A DNA stretch of 64,000 bases from Gloeophyllum trabeum ATCC 11539 (GCF_000344685.1 NW_006920411.1:1514623-1578622); one strand, 5' to 3'. Shown: positions 1 to 11,654, numbered from the stretch's first letter. Made by a program: numbers and translations. Notes: generated by a model from the sequence alone, not told the origin.

Positions 1-18
1 CCTCGGGCGGGATCATAC

Positions 19-1056
19 CTGGGCTCCTCCAACGTTAAAGCACTCCGCCCGCTGCAACCCATACGAAGCAGGTTGATGTTTGTGTACAATTGCTCTTGGA
101 TATCTAGAAAATTCCCACCGGGGATGTGCACGATTGTGAAGTCAGACCGGAAGTTCGCCAGAGATGTTACCATAAGCGTCCCGTCGTCTGTCTTTGAGGA
201 GAAGTAGTTCAACGAAAAGGTATGTCAATATGATGACTATCAGAAGAACAGACCTCTTTAGGCCGGGCACCGTCTCTGCGGAGACCGTGTAAGACACTGT
301 CCCACTCTTGCTGGGCTTCGGTTTGTGATAATGAGGCAGATGGGCTCAGCGCTGTAACGGTTATCTACCGGCATAACCGACGATAGTGAGGAGCTGCCTC
401 AAACATCCGGATAAAGAGAGACCACACTTTGTGCTCCAGGTCACCTGTGTAGACCGTCAAGACAGTAATTGGTCTTCTTTCTACGATCCTGATACCAGTT
501 GTTGCTTAGCAGTAGAGATTGTGCTCATAAGTCCAATCAAAACACACCATTTCTCGACGACATACAGTTGATACCCCGCGAGCTCAATCTGTTCCTCAAC
601 AATATCAAACCTACATTTCTGCCCCAGCCAAAGCTCGCCCGCGTATTCCGCTACAGTAGACGGGTCGGGCGAGGATTGCAAGGACGTTGAACCCGACCGT
701 GATCGTATGAGCTTAGACCCGGAGTGCTTATGCCTTGATCGTGGGGATGCACTGTTGGACTGGCCGTCTGTACCATTCGCCGTAGCGACAATAGGCAACT
801 TAGGGGCTCGCACAGTGGGCATTAATAGTCTCCTCGCTGGCACATTCAGAATCCCTGCCATATTTGCTGAAGGCACCATAGGGCTGAGAAGAGGTGAAGA
901 GGGCACTGACAGCGAGCGCGACGAAACATGGCGGGGGAATGGAGACGACGGGCCTGTCAAAGGCGAAGACGGTGGCGGGGACCTATGCGAGGCTGAGCGT
1001 GTCGGTCTTTGAGTCGTCATAGTTGCCAGTGTCGGTCTCGACGCGTTCGACGCCAT
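19..1056 (-). CDS. STB6-like protein, partial (runs off left edge)
   Basis: Four exons are visible on the minus strand: 548-1056, 428-488, 254-364 and 19-191, phases consistent; the gene continues beyond base 1. The first about 140 residues are Ser/Pro/Arg-rich and look disordered. Then comes a folded stretch beginning FDIVEEQIELAGYQLYVVEKW and continuing with TVLTVYTGDLEHK and LMVTSLANFRSDFTIVHIPG, which resembles the conserved N-terminal region of fungal STB2/STB6 proteins. In yeast, STB proteins were identified as binding partners of the SIN3 corepressor; a corepressor role here is inference. The start at 1056 is the first Met of the open frame. The C-terminus is outside the window. Confidence 0.75.
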
Positions 1057-2043
1057 CGAGGCTGCGGACGTGCCACCCTCGCTGTATTTCCTTTTCAGGC
1101 GTACTTATGATGAAGGCGGGACGGAGATGAGAAAGTGCAATCCTCCCTACAAAGTTAAGGACGCAAGTCGCTATAAATGGAAGGTCGAGACACTGTGCGG
1201 TAACCCCGCAGCGTCGCGAAGGACTTCGTCTGAAGTCGGGGCGACTCGCTTCGGAATGGGAATCCTAAGGCGGTGAGGAGGTTGTGTACTCACTGCAATT
1301 CATTCGTACACCGGTAACACCACCTCCCATGATCATGAGAAGTTGAATGGTTTTGTATATCAGTACACATGTAGTTTTAATTTTTTGAAACTGAACCCCA
1401 AAGTATAATACCAAGTGAAGGCTTTGTGTATAGATTCGCCCTTGTCCGGACTCAAAGTGCCACAATGTCATCAATATCGGTGCCTTGCAATGATTGCATG
1501 ATGAGACAGAGAACAAAAGAAAATTTCCAAGTTGCGTTACGGAGTGAAGACAACTAGAATCATCACAAGTGAAAAATATTGTCCGTAGGTGGGATTGAAC
1601 CTTGAGCTCACATCTTTGCATCTGAAATAACCCATCACACTAACCGCTGCACTAGCGACACACTAACAATATTAAAAAACAAGATAATATGTTACTCGGG
1701 CAACCGTCTGGGCGCATCCGCTGCAATGGCTCCGCGTCCACTTTGCGAGCCGCTGCGCGACTCGCTTACATAATCTGCGTCCTCAACTTTGTAGGGAGGA
1801 TTGCATTTCGTGACGGAGATGCCACCGGATCAAAGTGTTTCGAGGTGCACGAGCCCCTGCGAACCGGCTCAGAAACAAGCTCCAAGGGGACAACCAAACT
1901 CAAGGGTCTGCGCAGCTGATTGTCGTCAGTAAATAGGATCTCACCGCCACGATCCGTTACTCGAGATCAAAGAAGATGGCGGTTTCACCCTGTGGTCAAC
2001 GCGGTTATGGAGCATGTCGTCGTTTGGTGGCACAGAAGTCTCC
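1057..2043. other. intergenic spacer
   Basis: About 1 kb between the STB6-like gene and the CBM19-type gene. Apart from the tRNA-derived relic it is AT-richer than its flanks and no coding exon could be supported on either strand. Confidence 0.6.
1581..1659 (-). repeat. tRNA-derived relic (pseudo-tRNA or SINE head)
   Basis: Read on the minus strand, this 79-nt stretch has a pol III A-box-like segment (complement of 1644-1654) and a near-perfect B box GGTTCAATCC (complement of 592-601 within the 1500s, that is 1592-1601). The acceptor stem pairs at only 5 of 7 positions and the T stem at 2 of 5, and no clean anticodon arm forms. A working tRNA is therefore unlikely. Better readings are a decayed tRNA or the tRNA-like head of a SINE whose body would extend toward 1380, where an A-rich segment occurs. 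No target-site duplication was recognised. Confidence 0.4.
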
Positions 2044-2050
2044 TATAAAA
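2044..2050 (+). promoter_or_regulatory. TATA box of the secreted CBM19-type gene
   Basis: A canonical TATAAAA lies 145 nt upstream of the ATG at 2195, in a GC-rich context, implying a leader of roughly 110 nt. Clear TATA boxes are rare in this window, so the gene is probably strongly or conditionally expressed (inference). Confidence 0.6.
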
Positions 2051-2194
2051 GCGAGGGCAGAAACCCGGAAGGAACCCCAAGGTTGAATCCATTCTCTGCC
2101 TCACTCTCTTTTTCGAGCCCGGTGCTCCTGTCCTACGCTTGTCCTAGCGACTGAACGATTTTTATTCACGTCCAAGTAGTAACTAAACCCACCC

Positions 2195-3410
2195 ATGGTC
2201 CAACTCAGTTCAGTCTTTGCTGCCTTCTGTGCTATTTATGCCGTCTCTGCCGCCCCTACGCCCCTCCAGAAGCGTATCGCCCAAACGATCGCTGACTCCA
2301 CTGCTCAGTGGGAGCAAGCTTGCGTACGTGCAGTCAAGAGTATGATTCCCCCAGGTGTACTCACGAGAGAGTTTGTACCTAGTTGAAGGCTGGCGGTGGT
2401 CAGCAATGCAACCCCATCTCCCAAACCGCCTTCACGTCGCTTCTGGCCGCAGGCAAGAACTGCGACCAGCAAGATGCAGCCGATCAGATGATCGACCTCG
2501 CCAAGCAGCTCAACAACGACGCTGAGATGATCCGCCTGGCCCAGATATTCGTCCAGCAGCCGCGGAACGCCCCTGACAGCTTGCAAGTTCCCTACTGCCA
2601 GACGGCTCCCAAGAACGAGGAGTTGAACGGACTTTTCCACTGCCAGTTCGCTGGCTCAGACTTCACCAAGTTCAGCGGTGATCAGACTGGCAACGTCCCT
2701 CTCGGTCTGACCGCCGTGAACCCTCCTGGTTCTTGCCCGGCCAAGCCTGACGGCCCCGTGCCTGACGGGGTTCAGCTGAACACACTCGTTACCAGCCCCG
2801 GAACACCTGGGTAAGTGGTTCCGGTGTTGCGGCAAATTATTCGTGTTTACGTATGTGTAGAAGTTCAAGTGGCAACTCTACCGGTGAAGCCTCTACTACT
2901 GCGTCTGCCTCCGCGTCTGCGACTGAGTCTGCTTCGGAGACGGAGTCTACGGCCACCTCTTCCGCCGCCGCCGCCAGCTCCGCTGTAACTGGCAACTCCG
3001 ATTCTGATGGTGCCGCAGCCGGAAACAACACTGGCTCCGGAGGTGCTGCCGCCAGTGGAAGCACCAAATCGTTCACTCTCAGCAACGGTCAGGAAGCACA
3101 GAAGCAGAATGCCCAATTCGCTACCCTGTCCGACTCGGATTCGTGCACTGATGGCGAGAGCGCCTGCGTGAACGGTGGCTTTGCCCAATGTGTCGGCGGC
3201 AAGTTTGTCACCACCCAGTGCGCTGGTGGCACTCAGTGCTTCGCCCTCCCCCTTGTCAACAGCGCTGGCACTGTGAGTGATACCAGTCTCGCTTTCTTGG
3301 ATTGGTTTCTCATCTCTTCTTTTAAGTCCATCACTTGCACGACGGAGGCTGATGCCACCGCCCGTATTGCCGCAACTGGCGCTACGGGAGGTATCACTGG
3401 GAGCAACTAA
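2195..3410 (+). CDS. secreted protein with CBM19-type chitin-binding domain
   Basis: Exons 2195-2323, 2383-2810, 2861-3272 and 3327-3410 give 350 residues. Residues 1-19 form a signal peptide ending in VSAAPTP, followed by a KR processing-like site. The N-terminal half has spaced cysteines. A central Ser/Thr/Ala-rich linker (exon 3 start) is probably O-glycosylated. The C-terminal part carries LSDSDSCTDGESACVNGG, then QCVGGKF and FALPLVNSAGT, the pattern of basidiomycete proteins annotated as carbohydrate-binding module family 19. A role in binding chitin in the wall or extracellularly is inferred from that family; no catalytic domain is seen. All introns are short and have good GT-AG ends. 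Confidence 0.8.
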
Positions 3411-3819
3411 GGGGGACCTATCGGGTCAGGTGCCTCTTGATGGGGTATCTGGAACGGAGCCGGTTGTTCAGGAAAGTGACAAAGACGTGAATGCTTACCT
3501 TATCTATTTACGGGTAATGTACAAGCTAAGTAGCCCTCCCTGCCCTGCATGGGTTGCGCATGGAATGAGATGCAGGTTCACCCATTTATGTCCAATTGAG
3601 CTGAGTATTGAGGCGCGAATGATTAACGATAAATCGATGGCCGCAATTCGCTCTCATGAGGCACGATCGCGACGCTCATCGACGTGACGTTGTGACAAGC
3701 ATGTGACGACCGCGTTTGTGGCAAAGATAGTTGACTCGTTGTTGTCCGAGTTAGCTGGCCGCAAGCTCGCCGTATAACTCGTCGCTTCATGACTACTTGT
3801 CGCTGTCATTGAGGACGTC
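3411..3819. other. intergenic spacer
   Basis: 409 nt between two plus-strand genes; holds the 3' end of the CBM19-type transcript and the promoter of the F-box gene. No other element recognised. Confidence 0.5.
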
Positions 3820-5585
3820 ATGTCATGGAAAGGGCATTTTGACCAAGGCGTTAAGGCGTTCCGATCCTCCAACTTGGAAGACGCACTAGATCACTTCACA
3901 AAGGTGAGCTGCAGCCCTTTAGTCTCCAGCTTACCTACCTCCTCTGTTCCCAGGCTATTGAAGCGGGAGGAAATCATTATAATCTCTACGACTCCCGCGC
4001 AGCGGTCTTGGAGAAGCTAGGCCGGACGAAAGACGCGCTTAGGGATGCCAAGGCTACAATCGATGCAGGCCCGTCTCAATGGCAGGGTTACGCGCGGTCG
4101 TCGAGACTTTTCTTCAAACTGCAGAAGTATACGCCTGCTGTGACTATGGCTGATTTGGCTCTCGAGAGGCTAAAAGAAGGGGATCAAAAACGTGCGGAAG
4201 ACTTGCGTCTCATCAAAGGGAATGCTGGAGCTGCTCAGGCTGCTCTTGCTCGGGAGAAAAAGAAACAACATGCAGCAACTTTCTACCATTTTGGTAAACT
4301 TCCGGTGGAGATCATCGGCACTATATTCTCCTTATCTGTCGAGGAGGACTCTGCCCGTGTCATTGTCTTGTCACATGTCTGCCAGCATTGGCGAGACATC
4401 TCGCTGAAGACTCCGACTCTCTGGAGTACCTTGGTCCTCTCGCGCAAGCGTCCTGGCAAGAAGGCAATGCTGTGGGATGCCCGCTCAGCTGGAATGGTCA
4501 AGGACTTGAGCATAAGAAAGGATTTCAGTGACACCGACCTAGCGCCAAACTTACCGCGCTGGAGTTTCCTACGGAGTTTCCGGACCTCATCGTCACTGTT
4601 GGGCTTCCACCATATATTGCATCCACTCAATGCCCGCGAGCAGGAACACTTGCTCCGGAACATACAGGAGATAGCCTGTGAAGCTGGAGACCCAAGCAGT
4701 CTTTCCAGTCACCCAATGCCAGCACTACGGCGTCTGGAAGTCCGTTCGATCTCCTTCGATTGGAATGCATTCTCTGTCCAAGTATCCTCCCTCCGTGAAT
4801 TAATTGCGTATGATTGTCCTTTATTTATGGACGGGGTGCTGTCCTGTTTACGGGCCAATCCCATGCTCGAGACTCTATCGTTTGCCGGAGGCTTGACCGA
4901 ACATATGCTCATGGGTATCAGACAAGACGACGATGTCATCCCCTTGGCCTTACCACATCTCCGATCCCTGGAACTGGCCCATTGTAGTGTCTGGTCAGAC
5001 TTCCTAATCTCTATGATATCACTCCCTTGTCTCGAGACTTTGACACTCACCGCACTGCGTGGTCGTCAAGATCCCAGTCTACAGAAACTTATACATGATG
5101 GCGTGCAACATCTTACGGAGTTCAGGATGCAGAAATGCAGTGTATCTCCATCTACTATTCTCAAACTTCTCCGTGCTGCCGATGCGCTCGAGACACTCGA
5201 GGTGTCTCATATAGGAGGGGATGCTACCGCTCGCATGGGTGGAGACATAAACGATATTGTCGAAGCCCTTGCTGCCCAACCTCCGGCTGGGTCGACGCCA
5301 CTATGCCCTTCATTACAGCACCTAAATGTTTCACACTGTCCCGCTATCAAGACAGGGCCACTTGTCCGCCTTGTCAAGTCACGTTTGACAGATGGACAGA
5401 GCGCTACGACGGCGGTTGACTCGGAGCAGGTCGAGAATTCTGTCCGACGTGTCAAGCCGCTGCAATCTCTGGTAATGGATGGATGTCCACTAATCGAGGC
5501 GGAAGCATTACCCTGGCTCAGAAGCAAAGTACCTCTTGTGAGTTGTGTCTATATGACGAAGAAGGCCGCGCAATACAAGCGATGA
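3820..5585 (+). CDS. TPR/F-box/LRR protein, Pof3/Dia2-type
   Basis: Exon 1 (3820-3903) and exon 2 (3954-5585) give 571 residues. Residues 1-130 form TPR helices (for example FRSSNLEDALDHFTKAIEAG). An F-box follows (KLPVEIIGTIFSLSVEED, then VCQHWRDISLKTPTLWSTL). The rest is leucine-rich repeats with the LEVSHIGG and LQHLNVSHCPAI pattern. The order TPR, F-box, LRR and the length match fission yeast Pof3 and budding yeast Dia2, the substrate receptors of SCF ubiquitin ligases that act at replication forks. Orthology is inferred from architecture only; other F-box paralogues exist in mushrooms. The gene lies 3.7 kb from ORC4, possibly by coincidence. Confidence 0.8.
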
Positions 5586-5789
5586 GGGCGTGGCTCTGCT
5601 CCTAAGCCGCAATCACCATGTTGTGCAGTTTCTACACTACCGCAGTGGATGGCTTGACACAAAACGAGTAGTTGCCGGGCAGTAGGAGGTCCATCGCGGG
5701 TGACATAGGTCCGGCGCGCCGGGCTTTGTCGTTAAGCGTCGTTAGATCTCACATGCATAATGTGGGGTGTGATAGTTGTGCGCTGTTTG

Positions 5790-7757
5790 TCATAATTCGA
5801 TACCTTCGAGGTTTGTTCCCTGTAACAGATAGATCAGTCAGTCATCTGAGATGCGGGACACTCGACTCACTAATTTCGGTAGACGGATATAGGCGTCGGT
5901 TCCTGAGTGAAAGTTAGATATGCGCAAACATTACGAAGGGAGCCCACATACCCCAACCGTCTAAAGAGATGAGTTCAAGGGAACCTCCGAAGTACCTACA
6001 ATAATGCTCAGAAGGAGGGGTTCGCCATTCGCGTCTGCACGTACCTCGCGAAAATGTTACTCATCGGCAGTCCAATACCGATTCTGGGATGAGGGGCAAC
6101 GCCTGCCTCCGTCTCGATATCATCCGACCGCGCATCAACATCAAAGCTTGGTGCGGAGTCCCGTCTGCGTCGCTTCCACCACTGTAGTTGTTCGTCGACG
6201 GTAGCTTTCATGCCCTGTTTACTGGAGCTGACTGTGCGAAGCGCTCCGATTCGCGACGTTTCCAAACGCGCAGCGTTGCGGGTATGGGAGAAAGAGAAAA
6301 GGTCTTGTGGTGACCTTATATATGGCATCACCAAACCACCTCCTGTAAAGCGATTTAACGCTTTGATTACTCTTCCGGAAGTGGAAGACATGCCTTGATC
6401 TGATATGCGGATTCCGATTTCGTCAGTACTAGCAGCAATGGTTGCATGTATAGGGGGCAACGTAGACTTGTCGAGATGTTTCAATCCAGTAGCACGCATC
6501 GACTGAGCATATGAGTTGCGTCACGGATGAGGAGGATATACTATTAAGGTCGAAATAACCCACATTCTTCAGCAGTTCGAAGACTATGTATCTGTGTGGG
6601 ATCTTAGTTTGGGTCATAATTCCAATAGGACTGGCGTACTCGAGGTGTTCCCTGATATACGAGAACTTCGCATTCAGATGGCCCTCCACTACGACTTCCG
6701 GCCACTCTTTATCTTGATCTGGCATGTCCACTCCATCTTCCTCAAGATCAAATCGACGGTCCCTAAGGAATTTCACGCATTTGTTCACGCTCTCGCTGAT
6801 GTTTAAGCCAGTATCGATGATACCGACATCCCCAGAGCGTGAATCGCGCCGCGCAAAGTGTTCTGACAGAGCTATATGATGCTCTGCAAGGACGCGCCGA
6901 GATATTCTCGAGACTAGCATGCGTCGCATGAAAGAATCCAGCTGGTCCGGAGGGAGATAAGGGGATGACAGTGATAACCCGAGAGAAAGGCTAGGGATAA
7001 CTGCCGCACTAGAGACCACGTAAGGTTGAGCATGGCTGATCAGAAGGACAAGGAGGTGTAGCGTTATTACTGTTCTTCGAGAATGTCACGCAGGAATGCG
7101 CAGAACGCCTCGTTGTCGGACAAGGTTTTGATTTCTGGATACCGGCGGAATCTGGAACCCCAGACGGCGTGAGGATCGAGCGTATTCAGAGTATAGCTCC
7201 CTACTTCTCGAATGCGGACCAGTATAGCTGTATTCGATCATAGTTCGCCTGAAAACCTTCCATTCATTCTACCGACCACGTACCTCATAGACCCGGGCTA
7301 CGCCTTCCTGCGTGACTACGACATATGGTAGAGCTTGGAGGTCCCGTATGCGATGTGCTATACGAACAGGTAGTTCGGTCCGAACATAATTCCCGCTCTA
7401 TGTTGCATTAGCCAACGATGCTCTTGAAGTCATGTACGCCAGTCATGAACCTGGATTAACCGCTCCTCATTCATAGATCGGCCAAAGAAGACCTTGACGT
7501 AGGATTCAGAATAGCGACCTTGCGTGCCAATGCATGAACAATACCAGCTGCCTCAGGGTTAACCTCTTGGTCTGCTTCGATGCATACAACTCCAGCTGCC
7601 TGTTTTGATAGAAATGCAAGGCAGTGGACTGGCGGCGTTCAGTGTTGACGCCGTGCGTGACTGGAGCGCGACGCAAAAGCCGTTTCATGGCACAAGAACG
7701 ACATATCCAAGGGGTCGAGGTTGTGAGAGCAGAAATCATAATGCACGAGGAGGGCAA
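5790..7757 (-). CDS. mitochondrial PDK/BCKDK-family protein kinase
   Basis: Eleven exons: 7545-7757, 7451-7492, 7284-7397, 7205-7227, 7071-7151, 6564-7008, 6394-6502, 6045-6342, 5952-5995, 5871-5902, 5790-5819; 476 residues. The N-terminus is basic and hydrophobic, fitting a mitochondrial presequence; Met at 7739 or 7688 are alternative starts. The BCDHK-type helical domain (IAHRIRDLQALPYVV, FMRRMLVSRISRRVLAEHHI) is followed by a GHKL ATPase with the N box FELLKNSMRATG, the G1 box ISDQGGG, and DLFSFSH. Such kinases inactivate pyruvate or branched-chain 2-oxoacid dehydrogenase by serine phosphorylation in the matrix; which of the two is the substrate cannot be told. The intron at 6343-6393 has a GC donor and lies in the G1 box codons. 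Confidence 0.92.
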
Positions 7758-7902
7758 CGCGCGCAGGACTTAGCGGAGTTGACGGCACCGAGTCATAGCA
7801 GTGAGTGACAACCTTGATACAGAGTTGGATATCAATTGGGTGTGTATATTTGCAAATCCTGACTTAGCCTATGGCACGTCGATAACAAGCTCAAGTACGA
7901 CT

Positions 7903-9025
7903 TCAGGCTACAACATTTGTATACGTGCACATCCTCTCGAGGACAGACAAGAAATAAGACATGGCGATATTGATAGTGTCAGAATATACCTTCCGATCTC
8001 AGTGCACCAATAATCAGGAACGCGGACCGGCGATCACGCTCTAAACCTATCCAGTCTCCTTTCCTTTGAACAGGCAAGTCTTGGTCACCAGAAACAAAGA
8101 TATCATCGACGATCTCTTCTTGCTTATCCTCAATATTGTCCTCCTCTTGTTCACGATCCCAAAGTACCTCTTCCCATTGCGAGTCGCTGATCGTGACTGC
8201 TACAATCTTCGCGTCGCGGACATTCGGTAGTATAGCGGTGAGGAGGTTCGATAGTAGCTCCGAAGCACTATCCGCTGTCTGGGAGTGGAGGACGGGCAAA
8301 GGCCGATATTCGGCCTATCCATCTGCGTGGGTGCATGCAGATTGACGAAGGGAGCGGCAAACGTACCTCAAGAAGCATACCTTTCGTGGAATTAGTGCCG
8401 CCCCCTAACAACACCGTTCCCGCACGAACAATCCAGTCACTGCCAATGGAGAAGATCCGGCCTTCTATCCTGACCTGGGAACCGGAGGAGGATCCTCTTT
8501 GGGAGGTATCAGGTGCTGATTGTCGCGACGACACCCATTTTGCTTTCAGTTGAGCCAAGAGTTGCTCCAGGGCGCCAGGCGGTCTAAGGGTCAAGAACGT
8601 CGACCGGTAATGTGATGGATCCGGTACGGGTTGGGACGGGTCTAGAGTAGCAACATGTTGCAAGAAATCTGCTCGAGTAGGTGCCATGGGATCCTCTAGG
8701 ACGACAAAGACGTTGTTATCCATAGTAAGAGCAGCCATGGAACGCTCAGCAGGTATTTGGAAACCAGGTATTGTACCCAGGGTGGATCGGTAGGAGCGGA
8801 TAGACAACTGCCATTTACCAATCACAACACCCTAAGACATCCAAAGTTTGACGGAAATTAAACGCTATACCAAGAGTGGTGTACGCACCGCATAGTTGTG
8901 TTGAATATTTTCCGTAACGAGATCCAGTCCAGTGCTGGGCGCATTAGTCCATCGAGCCAGCCTATCCAAACGTCAGCTTTAGTAAGAGCTTAAAGCAGCT
9001 CATAGGCCGACCCACTGAAGCCCAT
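7903..9025 (-). CDS. MED20: Mediator subunit 20 (MED20/Srb2)
   Basis: Exons 9012-9025, 8889-8961, 8367-8831, 7990-8314 and 7903-7907 give 293 residues. The core segment IFSIGSDWIVRAGTVLLGG followed by GMLLEAEYRPLP matches the TBP-like MED20 fold (in animals KVGTVTMGPSARGISVEVEY). MED20 sits in the Mediator head module and bridges activators to RNA polymerase II. The first coding exon is only 14 nt and uses a weak donor (GTCGGC), chosen because it gives the family start MGFSGLARW. The last exon adds only the end of one codon and the stop; the precise C-terminus is less certain. An acidic loop (EQEEDNIEDKQEE) is inserted near the C-terminus. Head-to-head with ORC4. Confidence 0.85.
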
Positions 9026-9163
9026 AGTCAACAGATGTTTGTAGGGAGACGTGAGTATCAGTAAGGTTTGGCAGTAAGCAGAAGTGTGGCAAAATGGCCA
9101 ATTGCAACGGCGGTGACAGTAGTCACGGACGCAGTTATGGGTGTGACCCGTCGCGTTCCTTGT

Positions 9164-9169
9164 ACGCGT
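9164..9169. promoter_or_regulatory. MluI cell-cycle box (ACGCGT) in the MED20/ORC4 promoter
   Basis: ACGCGT is the core site of the MBF (Mbp1/Swi6-type) G1/S regulator in fungi. It lies 96 nt before the ORC4 ATG and 139 nt before the MED20 ATG, within the shared 240-nt promoter. One copy only, so function is inferred. Confidence 0.4.
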
Positions 9170-9265
9170 CGCGTTATCTGCTTGCCACACCGTGACCGGA
9201 GAATCAACTCGACGTCCTCGAACTCGCGTCTACTATCATCATCGCTGTCGTCGGACTTGTTATAC

Positions 9266-11515
9266 ATGCCTCCAAGACGCAAATCAGCGCCTGACGCGTC
9301 CACGTCAGCTGCTCCGGCTACATCTTCCAGGCCTAGGACACGCTCCCAGAAGCCCGCATTAGAGGTGCCGGCATCACCGCCCCCTCCACCGAAACGGCGC
9401 GGTAGACCTCCTGGAGCCAAGCCTGCTGGCTCTAGCAACAGCTCTGGTCAAGCAAAGCGTACAGTGGCTACCTCTAGCAGTACGCGCAGTAAAGCCCGCG
9501 GGAACGACACCCAGCTCGTGGTCGAGCCGATCGAAGAGGTTTCTGAGGATGAGCTGAATATCTCTCCCTCGAAACGAAGATCTACGAAGGATACGAGCTC
9601 TACTGCAGCAACTAAGACGGAACCCAAAAAGAAACCCCGTATGTTTATGCATTCTGTGGAGATTGCTTCTCGGCCAAAACTCTCCTCGCAAGGTGCAAGG
9701 GCCCCTGCTACCCGAGGGCGTAGAAAGCTCGAAGAAGCGGACGATGACCAGAACCCAGAGGTTGTGCCTTTGCAGACCCCGTCATCCCCATCGAAGAGAA
9801 CTAGAGCAACGGAGAATCCCCCGACTACGCCTGCCAAAAGGCGAACGCCGTCACCAACCAGGTCCCCGGCGAAGCGCATGAAACTCACTCATGCACCAGA
9901 GTCTCTATCAAAGTTGCCCCGTGTATTACCTAAAGAATTGCATGAATCTCTCGACGCTCAGAAAGCTGCTGTATTGGTGGCACTGCAGCATCTCCCAATG
10001 CAGCAGCCACGGGCTGACGAGGAGGATGAAGATGAGGAAGCCCCTGCAAACGAACTGACTCTTCAACAACTGGACGACCTGCTGAGAGGTACAGTGGAAC
10101 GTGGGGAAGGCAACTCCTGCCTGTTAATCGGTCCTCGTAGTAGCGGGAAAACGCGAGTAAGTTATATTATCTGTCGCGCACCTGGGGTTCCCTTACAATC
10201 ACTACGATAGATAGTTGAAACTGCTCTGGCATCTCAATCCCAGAAACCAATTGTAATCCGTCTATCCGGTCACGTCCAGACCACAGATCGCCTGGCTATG
10301 CGCGAGATCGCGCGCCAGGCAGCTCAACAGACGGGCTCTTCCTTTTCAGCCGACGCTGAAGTGGACGGCGTCGCGGACGAAGACGACGACGTCCCAGTTG
10401 CACTTCCCCCCTCATCGCACCTCCCCGCCCTTATTTCGACACTACCTACACTCAAGCGTCCCACAGTAATTATCCTAGAGGCATTCGACCTATTTGCACT
10501 CCATCCCCGACAAGCTCTGTTGTACTGCCTACTGGACACCGCTCAGAGCTGTCGTGTCGGTGACGACATGAAAGGCGTCGCTGTCATCGGCGTCACCACC
10601 CGCGTGGACACTATCAACCTGCTCGAGAAGAGAGTGAAGAGCCGCTTCTCGGGCCGTATGCTACGAACTGCCAGTCCGAGAAGACTGACGGATTACATCG
10701 CTGTAGCGAGGGGTGCACTCACTACGCCTCCCCCAGACAATATCAAAGCCGAGGAATGGTCGCCGCTGTGGAATAAAGCGGTGGAGCAATTCCTCGCTGA
10801 CCGGGCAACAAGAGAGATCTTCAACGAGACGTTTGCCTTAACCCGCGACGTGTCTGTATTAAGCCGAATACTTGTAAGGGTTTCTGTACAACCTAGCATG
10901 CATTAAATTGACATCACTCCGTCGTAGACAGCGACAATCGTTGGTCTTACACCGCTGAACCCATTCCCAACGGCTGTCCAACTCACCTCCGCGGTGGCTG
11001 AGCAGCGATGTCCCCCTAGACTGTCCTTCCTGCAATGTAAGTATTGACGCGTCCTTTAAGCCATGTCCCCGACTGACCACGAGCACCTTCAGCACTCTCC
11101 TACCCGTGCATGTGCCTCCTCATAGCCGCTACCCACGCACGGACGAGCGGACACGATGCCTTTACTTTCGAGATGCTCCACGAAACATTCCGAGATCAAG
11201 TGCGCACATCCTTGTCGGCCCCTGTTCAAGTAGAAGGCGGCGGCATCGGCATGATGAAATGTACACGGGAAGTTCTGCTGGCAGTACGTGCTTCTCCGCT
11301 TCATAGTAGTTCGAGCACCTTGTAATTCCTATAACCTGCAGGCATTCGAGTATATGATCAGGGTGAGGGCCTTTGTGATGTCTGGGCCTTCTTCATCGAA
11401 TGTCGCGAAGGAGTTTGGAAAGTACAGGTGTATGGCTGAGCGGGAGGAGGTGAAGAAGATAGTAGATAGACTTGGACAGACTAACTTGAAGAAATGGTTC
11501 AGCAAGGCCAAATAG
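9266..11515 (+). CDS. ORC4: origin recognition complex subunit 4 (ORC4)
   Basis: Exons 9266-10156, 10211-10873, 10928-11036, 11093-11283 and 11342-11515; 675 residues. The first 230 residues are basic and disordered, with an AT-hook-like KRRGRPPGAK and repeated SPTRSPAKR motifs. The AAA+ module has Walker A GPRSSGKTR (about residues 289-297) and the ORC4 signature DLFALHPRQALLYCLLDTAQ, then LLEKRVKSRFSGR with the arginine finger. The Walker B stretch reads VIILEAFDLF, where ILDEFDLF is usual, so the catalytic Asp-Glu pair is altered. The C-terminal winged-helix part ends in LKKWFSKAK. ORC4 helps load MCM helicase at origins. The frame is open upstream to 9068, but the 9266 ATG gives a normal start. 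Confidence 0.93.
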
Positions 11516-11654
11516 ACACGTTACTACTTCGATCGCGGTTCTCGGGGATTTTACAGGGAGCCCAAACCGAGCATGCCAGAACGCTGACTGCGTCCTCGAT
11601 AGTACTTCATCCGGAAGGTAAGTGCCAAATACAATACACGGACTGCGAGTAGCT

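Noticed and set aside
9068..9265. N-terminal extension of ORC4 from the upstream ATG at 9068
   Set aside because: The frame is open, but it overlaps the likely shared promoter with MED20 and adds an unconserved segment; the 9266 ATG gives a normal start.
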